DNA from: Oscillospiraceae bacterium
GTDB taxonomy: Bacteria; Bacillota; Clostridia; Oscillospirales; Ruminococcaceae
DNA length: 21,818 nucleotides
Direction of reading: 5' to 3'
NCBI GenBank assembly: GCA_015067125.1
Contig: SVNB01000013.1
Location: 1-21,818, forward strand
In this document: in pieces, positions 13,151 to 20,106 of the stretch
How the letters are laid out: each line of letters opens with the position of its first letter
Numbering within the stretch: position 1 is the stretch's first letter
Translations under genes and position numbers: made by a program
The notes under the pieces: model-generated
What the model saw: only the letters and a program-made list of their open reading frames with translations
The model's database searches: none
Told to the model about the DNA's origin: nothing

Positions 13151-14628
13151 TCAAGATTGCGGGTCATAAAAATTCCTTCTTCATAAACGCAGTCCTCTTT
13201 AAATCCAACGGATTTATAAAGCCGCTGCGCCGGAATATTAAAGCGGTTTACGCCGATGGAAAGGCGTTTTGCTCCCGCTTTTTTAAGATAATCCACAGCA
13301 AATTCAAGCATAAACCGGCCAAATCCCCGGCCCTGGAATCTGCGGTCGATAAGCACGATTTCTATGTTGTAATCACCCTTTTTCTTATCAACGGAAAGAT
13401 CCAGAAGTCCAACGGCTCGTTCACCTTCCATTTCCACAAAAAGCCGGTGGTTTTTATAAGCGGCGGAATAGGCAATGGTATCCAGCGCGCCGGAAACAAA
13501 TTCCCGCTGGTCGGGGCGGATTTCCAGAGCGATGGCCTGACGCCAGTTTTTTTCTCCATAGGGAACCATTCGGGTGTTTTTGGGATAGGTAAAAAGCGCT
13601 TCCATTTCCATTCTGGATTCCTTAGGAAAGGAAAAGAAAAGGTTATCGCCCTGGGTAACGTATCTGGAAGAACAGCCGGAAACACGCATATAGCAAAGTT
13701 CGTTTTCCTTATCAAAATAGAAAGTTGCGGTTTCAAAGCACTCAAAATCAAAATAAAAAACAATGGTTCCGTTAAGGGAAGAAAAACCCAGTCCCTGATT
13801 ATCCGAATCTGTTTTTGTGGCTGTATTCCACAGTTTTTCGGAAAAAAGGCGTTGTTCAAAAATGCCGAGCATCAGTTTTTCAAGATCTTTTACGGTTGTG
13901 GTAAAAAAGCGGTAATCGGTATTTTCGGTATCAAAACGCAGATATTCTCTGTTGCGGTAAAGGGTATAAAGCGCAGCCGCACCGGGCAGAATGCCAGGGC
14001 AGGTTTCTTTCATGCCAAGCTTTTCAAAAATATGTGTTCCGATGAATTCTTCGATGGATATTCCGGAAGCGCGTTCGATTATTTCACGCAGAAAAAATCT
14101 TTCGCTGGTGCTGTAATCGCCGGAAACTCCGGGTTCGTGCTCAAGGGGTTTCTGCTCGATAAGTTTGAGCACGGTTTCAAAGGAATAGTCTTTTAAATAA
14201 AGCTGCATATCTTTTTTTCTGCGTTCGATTTCGGAAAGAGAAGAGTATTCCTCGTCCTCATCAAGGCTGCGGATGATCTCTCCGAAATAAAAATCGCGGA
14301 TACCGGATTTTCCGGCAAGCAGCTGGCGCAGGGTGATTTTATCTCCGTGCTCAAATTCCGGAATAAAGCGCGAAAGTTTATCGCCAAGCCGAAGTTTTTT
14401 CATATCCAAAAGGATAAAAGCGCAAAGCGTAAGCATTCCGGTGCAGTCCAGCGGCATAAGGTAACGGCTTGTGCCTGTGGTTTTTGCTCCGGTTTCTTTT
14501 TTTGTGGTGCCGTAAAAGACGTTTAAAACGGTTTTTCCTTTATGGTTTGCAAGAAAAGAACCGCTTTCTTCGTATTTTTCGGCACTTTTAAGCAATGTTT
14601 TTTCAAGCTCATTGTAATCGGTTTTCAT
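13141..14628 (-). CDS. Inactive beta-lactamase-like domain fused to a GNAT acetyltransferase
   Basis: 495 residues from the ATG at 14628 (AAAGGA 11 bases before); a TTG at 14637 is possible but crowds the ribosome site. Residues about 1-290 follow the serine beta-lactamase/class C fold: LLDMKKLRLGDKLSRFIPEF and ITLRQLLAGKSGI match the usual L-x-x-x-GKL-LDD-x-x-x-x-PEF and IT-x-x-LL-H-SGI, and Y172 sits in DYSTSE where active members have YSN. The SxxK position reads DCTG (61-64), so both catalytic Ser and Lys are absent. Residues about 350-495 are a GNAT fold with QGRGFG (432-437) and a C-terminal RLYKSVGFKED. The dead half is probably a binding domain. Likely last gene of an operon with the HAD and membrane-protein genes. 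Confidence 0.85.
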   Translation of the reverse strand: MKTDYNELEKTLLKSAEKYEESGSFLANHKGKTVLNVFYGTTKKETGAKTTGTSRYLMPLDCTGMLTLCAFILLDMKKLRLGDKLSRFIPEFEHGDKITLRQLLAGKSGIRDFYFGEIIRSLDEDEEYSSLSEIERRKKDMQLYLKDYSFETVLKLIEQKPLEHEPGVSGDYSTSERFFLREIIERASGISIEEFIGTHIFEKLGMKETCPGILPGAAALYTLYRNREYLRFDTENTDYRFFTTTVKDLEKLMLGIFEQRLFSEKLWNTATKTDSDNQGLGFSSLNGTIVFYFDFECFETATFYFDKENELCYMRVSGCSSRYVTQGDNLFFSFPKESRMEMEALFTYPKNTRMVPYGEKNWRQAIALEIRPDQREFVSGALDTIAYSAAYKNHRLFVEMEGERAVGLLDLSVDKKKGDYNIEIVLIDRRFQGRGFGRFMLEFAVDYLKKAGAKRLSIGVNRFNIPAQRLYKSVGFKEDCVYEEGIFMTRNLEKE

Positions 14629-14647
14629 AAGAATCAAAGTCCTTTCC

Positions 14648-14661
14648 GGCGGATGTCCGCC
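14648..14661 (-). other. Small hairpin ahead of the beta-lactamase-like/GNAT gene
   Basis: GGCGGA-TG-TCCGCC in the 71-bp gap between the HAD gene and the next start, directly upstream of the ribosome site. No T-tract follows, so it is not a normal terminator; it may affect transcript stability or translation. Confidence 0.35.
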
Positions 14662-14699
14662 TTTTCAGAACTTAAATCTCCCTTCACGGCAAAGAAGGT

Positions 14700-15416
14700 T
14701 TAAATCCCGTTCAATATCCTTAAAAGCTCGGAACTGCTTTTTGCAACGTGATCCGGCATAAAGTTTTCGTCCTCTTCGCAATAATCACCCGGGTGGTGCA
14801 TCGCAACGCAAACAACCCTTGCATCGGGAAAATCCTTTTTCAGTGTGGCTTCGGCATTGCGGCCAAAGGCAACGTCCACGCTGTGATCACCGATATATAC
14901 AAAGGTGCCGTTTCTGTCGTCAATTCCAAGCAGATCAAGGCAGTTTATAAAAGCGGCAGGGTGGGGCTTCTGCTCATCAAAAAGCACGTCGTCCACGCCT
15001 ATAACCGCACCGAAGTATTTGAGCACGCCATGGTGTTCAAGGCTTCTTTTTATAATTCCGGCGCCGTTCTGGGAACAGACGCCCATTTTTACGTTTTTAA
15101 AATTTTCCAGAACTTCTGCTATTCCGGAATAAAGTTCCGCTTCTGTTTTGTTTTTCAGCTGAACTTTTCCCCACATTTTAACAGCCTCGCGGGTCTGTTC
15201 ATCGTTAAGGCCATAGCAGGTGTGATAAAGTTCCACCCAGTCGGAAATTCTTCCGTACGTTTCCTGAAAATTCTCTCTGGAAGAAAGAGGCTTTGGCACA
15301 TTTTCATAAATATCCGGAATAAAGGCGGAAAGCACTTCAAGGCTTACCTCTATGGATTTTCTGGAAGAATCCATAATGGTTCCGTCATAATCCCACAAAA
15401 TCGCTTTTACTGACAT
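14700..15416 (-). CDS. HAD-IA family phosphatase (phosphoglycolate phosphatase-like)
   Basis: 238 residues with all four HAD motifs: WDYDGT (8-13; nucleophile D9, acid/base D11), S115 in SQNG, K150 in QKPHP, and GDHSVD (176-181) with the metal-binding aspartates. A helical cap lies between motifs I and II (about 20-95), as in Gph/PGMB-like members. Such proteins dephosphorylate small cytosolic phosphates; the substrate is not evident. The start is one base after the stop of the upstream membrane protein, with AAAGGG before it, so the two are co-translated. WDYDGT in place of the commoner FDxDGT is a mild variant. Confidence 0.9.
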   Translation of the reverse strand: MSVKAILWDYDGTIMDSSRKSIEVSLEVLSAFIPDIYENVPKPLSSRENFQETYGRISDWVELYHTCYGLNDEQTREAVKMWGKVQLKNKTEAELYSGIAEVLENFKNVKMGVCSQNGAGIIKRSLEHHGVLKYFGAVIGVDDVLFDEQKPHPAAFINCLDLLGIDDRNGTFVYIGDHSVDVAFGRNAEATLKKDFPDARVVCVAMHHPGDYCEEDENFMPDHVAKSSSELLRILNGI

Positions 15417-15417
15417 A

Positions 15418-16200
15418 TTATATACCCTTTGTTATGTTGTTGATGGAAGGAATTGCCGCGTGGCAGTTGCGTTCGCCGCAAAGACGGTCGGTGCAGTTGC
15501 AGCATTTAAGGGCCTCGTTGGTGCCCTCGTAAAAACGTTCCGGGTGCAGTGCAAAAGAGATTTCCCATATAACAAGAACAATAACCGCTCCGGCGCAAAG
15601 GCTCCAGGTAAAAAAGCCCGGAACAAAAACCAGCGGAGAAAACATCATCATGTGGTCCCAGTTAAAAATGCGGCAGGTGGTGCAGCAGCGGTTCTTCATA
15701 AACCACACCCTGAACGGGCACCAGAAAAGCACACAGATAAGGTCACAGACGTAAAACGCAACGGAAAAAATCAAAAGCATATTTTTTCCGATGATTTCGG
15801 TAAAATAAAGAATTCCCACAGCGACACAAAGCGCAAACCACGCCGCACCGATTTTAAGAGTATCGCGGTTGCATTTTTTTATATATTCCACAAGGTTCTG
15901 CACGCTGCGGATGCTTTTTATTTCCGCAGGCACAAAATCCTTTATGCTGAATTTGGAAGAGCCGAGAGGAAGAAATTTTCTGCTGGGAAAAATCTGCAGA
16001 ATCATATCCGCCATCCATACAACCCAAAGGATATGAAAAACAGAAAATTCCTTAAAAAAATTCCAGCCGTTCATAATTTCGAACTGTTCCGGAGCAATAA
16101 AAAGCAAAACGCCGGAAAGAACAAGCACGGCACAGCGGAACAGAAATTTAAATTCGTATATTTTTCTGAATCTGGAAACAACCCTTTTTACGGAAAACAT
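15418..16200 (-). CDS. Conserved-looking membrane protein with Cys-rich cytosolic segments
   Basis: 260 residues with about five hydrophobic segments (roughly 22-38, 53-71, 117-134, 140-160, 188-213). There is no signal peptide; the N-terminus is very basic (KRVVSRFRKIYEFKF). Two cysteine clusters stand out: CPFRVWFMKNRCCTTCRIFNWDHM (161-184, four Cys and a His) between segments, and CCNCTDRLCGERNC (233-246, five Cys) in the C-terminal tail. The first cluster is familiar to me from uncharacterised clostridial membrane proteins. Metal or iron-sulfur binding is plausible but unproven. It heads a likely three-gene operon with a HAD phosphatase and the beta-lactamase-like/GNAT fusion, and has its own promoter. 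Function unknown. Confidence 0.8.
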   Translation of the reverse strand: MFSVKRVVSRFRKIYEFKFLFRCAVLVLSGVLLFIAPEQFEIMNGWNFFKEFSVFHILWVVWMADMILQIFPSRKFLPLGSSKFSIKDFVPAEIKSIRSVQNLVEYIKKCNRDTLKIGAAWFALCVAVGILYFTEIIGKNMLLIFSVAFYVCDLICVLFWCPFRVWFMKNRCCTTCRIFNWDHMMMFSPLVFVPGFFTWSLCAGAVIVLVIWEISFALHPERFYEGTNEALKCCNCTDRLCGERNCHAAIPSINNITKGI

Positions 16201-16237
16201 AAAAACACCTCGTTTTATGTAAAATCAACTGTAATAT

Positions 16238-16266
16238 ATAATACATAATCAAAAAAATAAAATCAA
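16238..16266 (-). promoter_or_regulatory. Promoter of the membrane protein-HAD-GNAT operon
   Basis: Minus strand TTGATT (16266-16261), 17-bp spacer, TATTAT (16243-16238), 37 bp before the start codon. Confidence 0.6.
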
Positions 16267-16295
16267 TAGTTTGTCAAAAGGGCGAACAAACAAAA

Positions 16296-16322
16296 AAGGG
16301 ACGCCGCAAAACGGTGTCCCTT
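16296..16322 (-). terminator. Terminator of the surface protein gene
   Basis: An 11-bp stem (16296-16306 with 16312-16322, one G-T) around loop CAAAA, followed on the minus strand by a T-rich tract. It lies 22 bp past the stop at 16345. Confidence 0.88.
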
Positions 16323-16344
16323 ATATGTGCCTTATACAAAATGA

Positions 16345-17634
16345 TTATTCTTCGTCGTCATCTTCCTCTTCAAGGCGTTTTCTGCCGATAAGGAAGAGCA
16401 CAACAGCGGCGCCGACAAGAATTACAAGAAGCGCCACAATGATCCATACCCAGAAGGGGATTCCGCCTTTTTCTTCGGGTTCTTCCACTTCGTCACCGAT
16501 TACGGGAACTTCTTCCGGTTCGGAAACAACGGGTTCTTCAACAACAGGCTCGTCAACGGGTTCATCAATAACAGGTTCATCAACGGGTTCTTCTTCGGAA
16601 GAAGGCTCGTCCGGAACCTCAGGTTCGGAGGAAGAAGGTTCATCCGGAACTTCGGGTTCGGAAGAACTGCTGGAGCTGGATTCCGGAGCAGAGGAGACGG
16701 AGCTGGAAGAGATGGCTTCGGTAACGGTTACGTCAAAGCTTGCGGTAAATTCCTTGCCGTCACTGTCTTTGTAAGTTGCGGTAACGGTTTTTGTGCCGGC
16801 TTCTTCAAGCTTTTTGGTATCCACGGAAAAACCTTCGGTGATATCTTCTGCGCTGCCGTCGCCTTTATGAACGCGAAGGGTCATGCCGGTGGTATCAAGG
16901 CTTTCGCCGACGGTATAGGTAAGCTTGGTGGGTTTTTTATAAATTTCCACGCGCAGAACATCGGAAGGATCCGCATATTTGATATTTACACGGAAGTGGT
17001 CATCAAAAGTTTTAAGGTTGCCCTGCTGGTCACAGGGAGCGGAAACATAAACATTGATGTTCATGCCTTCGGTGTTATCGGAAAGAATGCTTGCGGGGTC
17101 AATCCACGCCATGTTGGTAACGTCAAGTTCAAAAGGAACAAAGGCTTCTTCATCCGCATCATATTTATATGCGTACGCAATTACCTTCATGCCGGTGGTA
17201 TCGATGGTATCGCCAAGGTAATAATCAAGCTTGGTGGGCCATTTGGCAACTTCGATGGAATGAAGGAAATCGAAGGGAGCGTCTTTTGCGATGCTTATGC
17301 TGTAAGAGATTTTCTTTACAAGAGCACCGTCTTCGGATTTATAGTTTACGTCAAAGCTGTAATCACCGGCGGTGGTGGGTTTGCCGGAAAGTTTTACGTC
17401 AAGAACGTATGCATCCGCTTTGTGGCTGAAGGCCCAGCTGCCGGTAAGCTTCATTCCGTCCGGGATTTTTCCGCTGTAGGAAAAACTTTTTGCGCCGGTA
17501 ACGGTACCGATAACTTTGTCAAATTCGGTATCAACGTAAACTCCGTTGATTTTTTCTGCCGCAAATGCCTGCACAGGCAAAACAAGCATAATCATAATTG
17601 CGGCAAGAAGGCCGCATAAAATTCTTTTTTTCAT
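16345..17634 (-). CDS. Exported, membrane-anchored surface protein with two Ig-like (Big_3-type) domains
   Basis: 429 residues. A signal peptide (1-25, ending AFA-A) is followed by a beta-rich N-terminal region (about 27-120). Two similar domains follow, with the landmarks PTKLDYYLGDTIDTTGM and PTKLTYTVGESLDTTGM, a pattern typical of Big_3-type bacterial Ig-like domains. Next comes a low-complexity stalk rich in Ser, Pro, Glu, Asp and Val, including SSSEPEVPDEP twice and DEPV-type repeats (about 310-385). A single transmembrane helix (about 392-416) and a short tail RKRLEEEDDDEE end the protein. There is no LPxTG, so anchoring is by the helix. It is probably a cell-wall-spanning surface protein; the ligand is unknown. 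AGGAGG precedes the ATG, and it has its own promoter and terminator. Confidence 0.88.
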   Translation of the reverse strand: MKKRILCGLLAAIMIMLVLPVQAFAAEKINGVYVDTEFDKVIGTVTGAKSFSYSGKIPDGMKLTGSWAFSHKADAYVLDVKLSGKPTTAGDYSFDVNYKSEDGALVKKISYSISIAKDAPFDFLHSIEVAKWPTKLDYYLGDTIDTTGMKVIAYAYKYDADEEAFVPFELDVTNMAWIDPASILSDNTEGMNINVYVSAPCDQQGNLKTFDDHFRVNIKYADPSDVLRVEIYKKPTKLTYTVGESLDTTGMTLRVHKGDGSAEDITEGFSVDTKKLEEAGTKTVTATYKDSDGKEFTASFDVTVTEAISSSSVSSAPESSSSSSSEPEVPDEPSSSEPEVPDEPSSEEEPVDEPVIDEPVDEPVVEEPVVSEPEEVPVIGDEVEEPEEKGGIPFWVWIIVALLVILVGAAVVLFLIGRKRLEEEDDDEE

Positions 17635-17681
17635 TAAGTATCCTCCTAATTTTTTTGAAAGGCATAATTTGATACGCTACT

Positions 17682-17710
17682 ATTTTACGACAAATCACAA
17701 AATACTTCAA
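17682..17710 (-). promoter_or_regulatory. Promoter of the surface protein gene
   Basis: Minus strand TTGAAG (17710-17705), 17-bp spacer, TAAAAT (17687-17682), 47 bp before the ATG. The rest of the 364-bp gap to pyrR is an AT-rich spacer and the pyr leader. Confidence 0.7.
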
Positions 17711-17824
17711 GGTGTTTTTACCAAATATAAAGGTTTATAATGGCTTTTTTGGAATATTTATGGTAAATTTTTTGTGAACATTTTGCCGTACACAGTAAAA
17801 ATTTAACAAAATTTCCGCAAAACA

Positions 17825-17853
17825 TTGAAATTCGGCCCTTTTGGTGCTAAAAT
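17825..17853 (+). promoter_or_regulatory. Promoter of the pyrR-uraA operon
   Basis: TTGAAA (17825-17830), 17-bp spacer, TAAAAT (17848-17853) with TGC before it as an extended -10. Transcription should start near 17860, giving a leader of about 140 nt. Confidence 0.85.
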
Positions 17854-17863
17854 GATAAAAAAC

Positions 17864-17974
17864 GATCTTTAAAGACGGTACAGAGAGACCGGCAAGATCA
17901 ACGCCGAAAAAACTTGCGGCGCAGCAAGGCCAAACCACGATCCTGCCTCTCTTTTTTTGGGAGGCAGGTTTTTT
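17864..17974 (+). promoter_or_regulatory. PyrR-dependent transcription attenuator in the pyr leader
   Basis: Three mutually exclusive structures are visible. (1) The PyrR-binding anti-antiterminator: GATCTT (17864-17869) pairs with AAGATC (17894-17899), enclosing ACAGAGAGACCGGCAAG, which fits the CAGAGAG...GCAAG pattern of Bacillus binding loops. (2) The terminator: CCTGCCTCTC (17942-17951) pairs with GGGAGGCAGG (17959-17968), followed by TTTTTT. (3) The antiterminator: AGAGA, GGCA and GATC of the binding loop pair with GATC (17939-17942), TGCC and TCTCT of the terminator arm. A small CTTGC/GCAAG hairpin (17913-17928) lies between. In the known mechanism, UMP-bound PyrR stabilises structure 1 and so favours termination. 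Confidence 0.9.
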
Positions 17975-17998
17975 GTTATCCGAAAGGTGGTCGTTTAA

Positions 17999-18535
17999 AT
18001 GGAATTTAAGTCCGATCTTATGGATTCCGATGCAGTTAAACGCTGTCTGATAAGAATTTCTCATCAGATTCTTGAGCGCAACGGAGGAACAGAAAACCTT
18101 TGCCTTGTGGGAATAAAAACCAGGGGCGTTCCCATTGCGGAAATTATCCGGGATAATATTCTTGCCATAGAAGGCAAAAAAGTGCCCGTGGGAACCATTG
18201 ATATCAGCTTTTACCGCGATGATATCGAACACAGTTTTTATGATCCCAAAATAAGCGGAGCCGACCTGCCTTTTGATGTAACAGGAAAAACCATTGTGCT
18301 TGTGGATGACGTTATACATACCGGCCGCACCACAAGAGCGGCCATAGACTGCCTTTTAAAACACGGAAGACCCGCCTATATTCAGCTTGCGGCGGTTATA
18401 GACCGGGGCCACAGGGAACTTCCGATCCGCCCGGATTTTGTGGGCAAAAACATTCCAACCTCGCGTGAAGAGCTTATTTCCGTTCGGGTTCCTTCGGTGG
18501 ACGGCGAATTTGGAGTAAAGCTTTTTACAAAATAA
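17999..18535 (+). CDS. pyrR: Bifunctional pyr operon attenuator / uracil phosphoribosyltransferase
   Basis: 178 residues, the usual PyrR length. PyrR binds pyr mRNA when UMP is plentiful and causes termination in leaders; many members also convert uracil plus PRPP to UMP. Seen: the type I PRTase PRPP loop VLVDDVIHTGRTTRAA (100-115), IKTRGVPIA (39-47), GTIDISFYRDD (65-75), the family-specific GHRELPIRPDFVGKNIPTS, and a basic surface stretch for RNA. AAAGGTGG precedes the ATG at 17999. The attenuator directly upstream indicates autoregulation, and the uracil permease gene follows after 28 bp without another attenuator. No biosynthetic pyr genes are in the window. Confidence 0.96.
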   Translation: MEFKSDLMDSDAVKRCLIRISHQILERNGGTENLCLVGIKTRGVPIAEIIRDNILAIEGKKVPVGTIDISFYRDDIEHSFYDPKISGADLPFDVTGKTIVLVDDVIHTGRTTRAAIDCLLKHGRPAYIQLAAVIDRGHRELPIRPDFVGKNIPTSREELISVRVPSVDGEFGVKLFTK

Positions 18536-18563
18536 ACAAACAGTTTTTAGGAGGAAAAAGCAA

Positions 18564-19913
18564 ATGAAGTTAATCTACAACGTAGAAGATAAGCCGAAGT
18601 TCAGCCAGCTTATCGTCTTTGCTTTCCAGCAGCTTCTTGCAATCATCACCGCAACCATCGTAGTACCTATTCTTGTAAACGCATACGGCGTTGTTAACCT
18701 TGAAATGGACCCTGCAGCGGCACTTCTTGGCGCAGGCGTTGGTACCCTTGTTTATCAGTTCTTTACCAAAAAGAAAAGCCCCGTTTTCCTCGGAAGCTCC
18801 TTTACCTTCCTTCCTTCAATGTACGCTGCGACCGTTTTCGGTTATTTCGGAATAATCCTCGGCGCATTTTTTGCAGGTCTTGTTTATGTTGTAATCGCCC
18901 TTATTATCAAAGCTGTCGGTTCCGGCTGGCTTAACAAACTTATGCCCACCGTTGTAATCGGACCCACCGTTGCCCTTATCGGACTTTGTCTTGCAGGCAA
19001 CGCAGTTGCTGACCTTACAAAATCCTCCGCTTCCGGCGAAGCATACAGCCTTGCGGCAATCGTCTGCGGACTTTTCACTTTTGGAGTAACCATCTGGGTT
19101 TCCGCAAAAGGAAAAGGCTTTGCAAAACTTATTCCTTTCATCATTGGTATTCTTTCCGGTTATGCGCTTGCTTCCGTATTCACCCTTATCGGAAGCATTG
19201 CCGGAATCGATGCACTCAAAATCGTTGATTACACCGCTCTTGTTAACAACTTCAGCACCATCAATCTCGGAACTTTCTTCCATATGCCCAAATTCGCATT
19301 TGTTGAAGCATTCAAAGAGATTACCGGCGGAAACTTTGCAATGACCATTGCAGATTTCGGAACTCTTACTCTTCTCTATGCACCTGTTGCGTTTGTTGTT
19401 TTTGCGGAACACGTTGCGGACCACAAAAACATTTCTTCCATCATAGAACGTGACCTTCTTGCCGAACCCGGCCTTGACAGAACCCTTCTTGGCGACGGTG
19501 TTGGTTCCATGGCAGGCGCATTCTTCGGCTGCTGCCCCAATACCACCTATGGCGAATCCGTAGGCTGCGTTGCAATCACCAAAAACGCTTCCATCGTAAC
19601 CATCAGAACAGCAGCTCTTCTTTCCATTCTTCTTGCGTTCTTCAGCCCCTTTGTGGCTTTTGTAAACACCATTCCCAGCTGCGTTCTCGGCGGCATCTGC
19701 GTTGCGCTTTATGGATTTATCGCTGTTTCCGGTCTTAAAATGATCCAGACCGTTGACCTTAACAAAGAACATAACCTCTTTGTGGTAAGTTCCATTCTTG
19801 TTCTCGGCATCGGCGGCTTTATGCTCGATTTCGGTGCGCTTCAGATCACTTCCATTGCGGCATCTCTTATTGTTGGTATTATTGTAAACCAGCTTCTTAA
19901 AGAAAAAGAGTAA
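18564..19913 (+). CDS. uraA: Uracil permease, NCS2 family
   Basis: 449 residues with about 14 hydrophobic segments, the NCS2/UraA fold, which imports uracil with protons across the cytoplasmic membrane. Landmarks: GSSFTFLP (77-84), the substrate-binding FAEHVADH (280-287, E282), and NTTYGES (326-332, E331), equivalent to the two uracil-contacting glutamates of E. coli UraA. GGAGG lies before the ATG. It is co-transcribed with pyrR (called pyrP in Bacillus), so uptake falls when UMP is high. Codons are C-ending and GC-biased compared with its neighbours, which suggests high expression. It ends at a strong terminator. Confidence 0.95.
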   Translation: MKLIYNVEDKPKFSQLIVFAFQQLLAIITATIVVPILVNAYGVVNLEMDPAAALLGAGVGTLVYQFFTKKKSPVFLGSSFTFLPSMYAATVFGYFGIILGAFFAGLVYVVIALIIKAVGSGWLNKLMPTVVIGPTVALIGLCLAGNAVADLTKSSASGEAYSLAAIVCGLFTFGVTIWVSAKGKGFAKLIPFIIGILSGYALASVFTLIGSIAGIDALKIVDYTALVNNFSTINLGTFFHMPKFAFVEAFKEITGGNFAMTIADFGTLTLLYAPVAFVVFAEHVADHKNISSIIERDLLAEPGLDRTLLGDGVGSMAGAFFGCCPNTTYGESVGCVAITKNASIVTIRTAALLSILLAFFSPFVAFVNTIPSCVLGGICVALYGFIAVSGLKMIQTVDLNKEHNLFVVSSILVLGIGGFMLDFGALQITSIAASLIVGIIVNQLLKEKE

Positions 19914-19933
19914 TAATTCCACGCAAAAACAGC

Positions 19934-19963
19934 AAAAAAGTCCGGCCCTGTCCGGACTTTTTT
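19934..19963 (+). terminator. Terminator of the pyrR-uraA operon
   Basis: Perfect 12-bp arms (19934-19945 and 19952-19963), core GTCCGG/CCGGAC, loop CCCTGT, with a run of T at the 3' side. Confidence 0.92.
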
Positions 19964-20038
19964 TGTTGCATTTTTCGGGCAAAAAATCAAGTAGAAATTT
20001 GTGACAAAAACGGACTTATAATTCTACACTTTCTACAA

Positions 20039-20067
20039 TTGCCTTTTTATGTGGGATACTTTATAAT
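20039..20067 (+). promoter_or_regulatory. Promoter of nrdD
   Basis: TTGCCT (20039-20044), 17-bp spacer, TATAAT (20062-20067), 39 bp before the ATG. Directly upstream are two copies of TTCTACA (20022-20028 and 20031-20037), and an inverted GTAGAAA (19991-19997); these may be regulator sites. Confidence 0.65.
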
Positions 20068-20106
20068 AATTATCAGCGCAATATTTTTTCTATGGAGGTT
20101 TTCATT

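Noticed and set aside
14628..14637. TTG at 14637 as start of the beta-lactamase-like/GNAT gene
   Set aside because: It would sit only two bases from the AAAGGA site; the ATG at 14628 has workable spacing and is a standard codon.
16484..16690. Short tandem DNA repeats as a possible CRISPR array
   Set aside because: They are in-frame repeats coding for a Ser/Pro/Glu stalk, with no constant repeat and spacer structure and no cas genes.
18816..19982. A 388-codon minus-strand frame opposite the uracil permease gene
   Set aside because: Antisense shadow of uraA; its low-complexity Lys/Asn/Gly-rich product has no recognisable feature and it begins beyond the operon terminator.
20005..20040. Possible NrdR boxes before nrdD
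   Set aside because: The TTCTACA repeats do not fit the palindromic ACACTATATATAGTGT-type consensus; kept only as an unexplained repeat.
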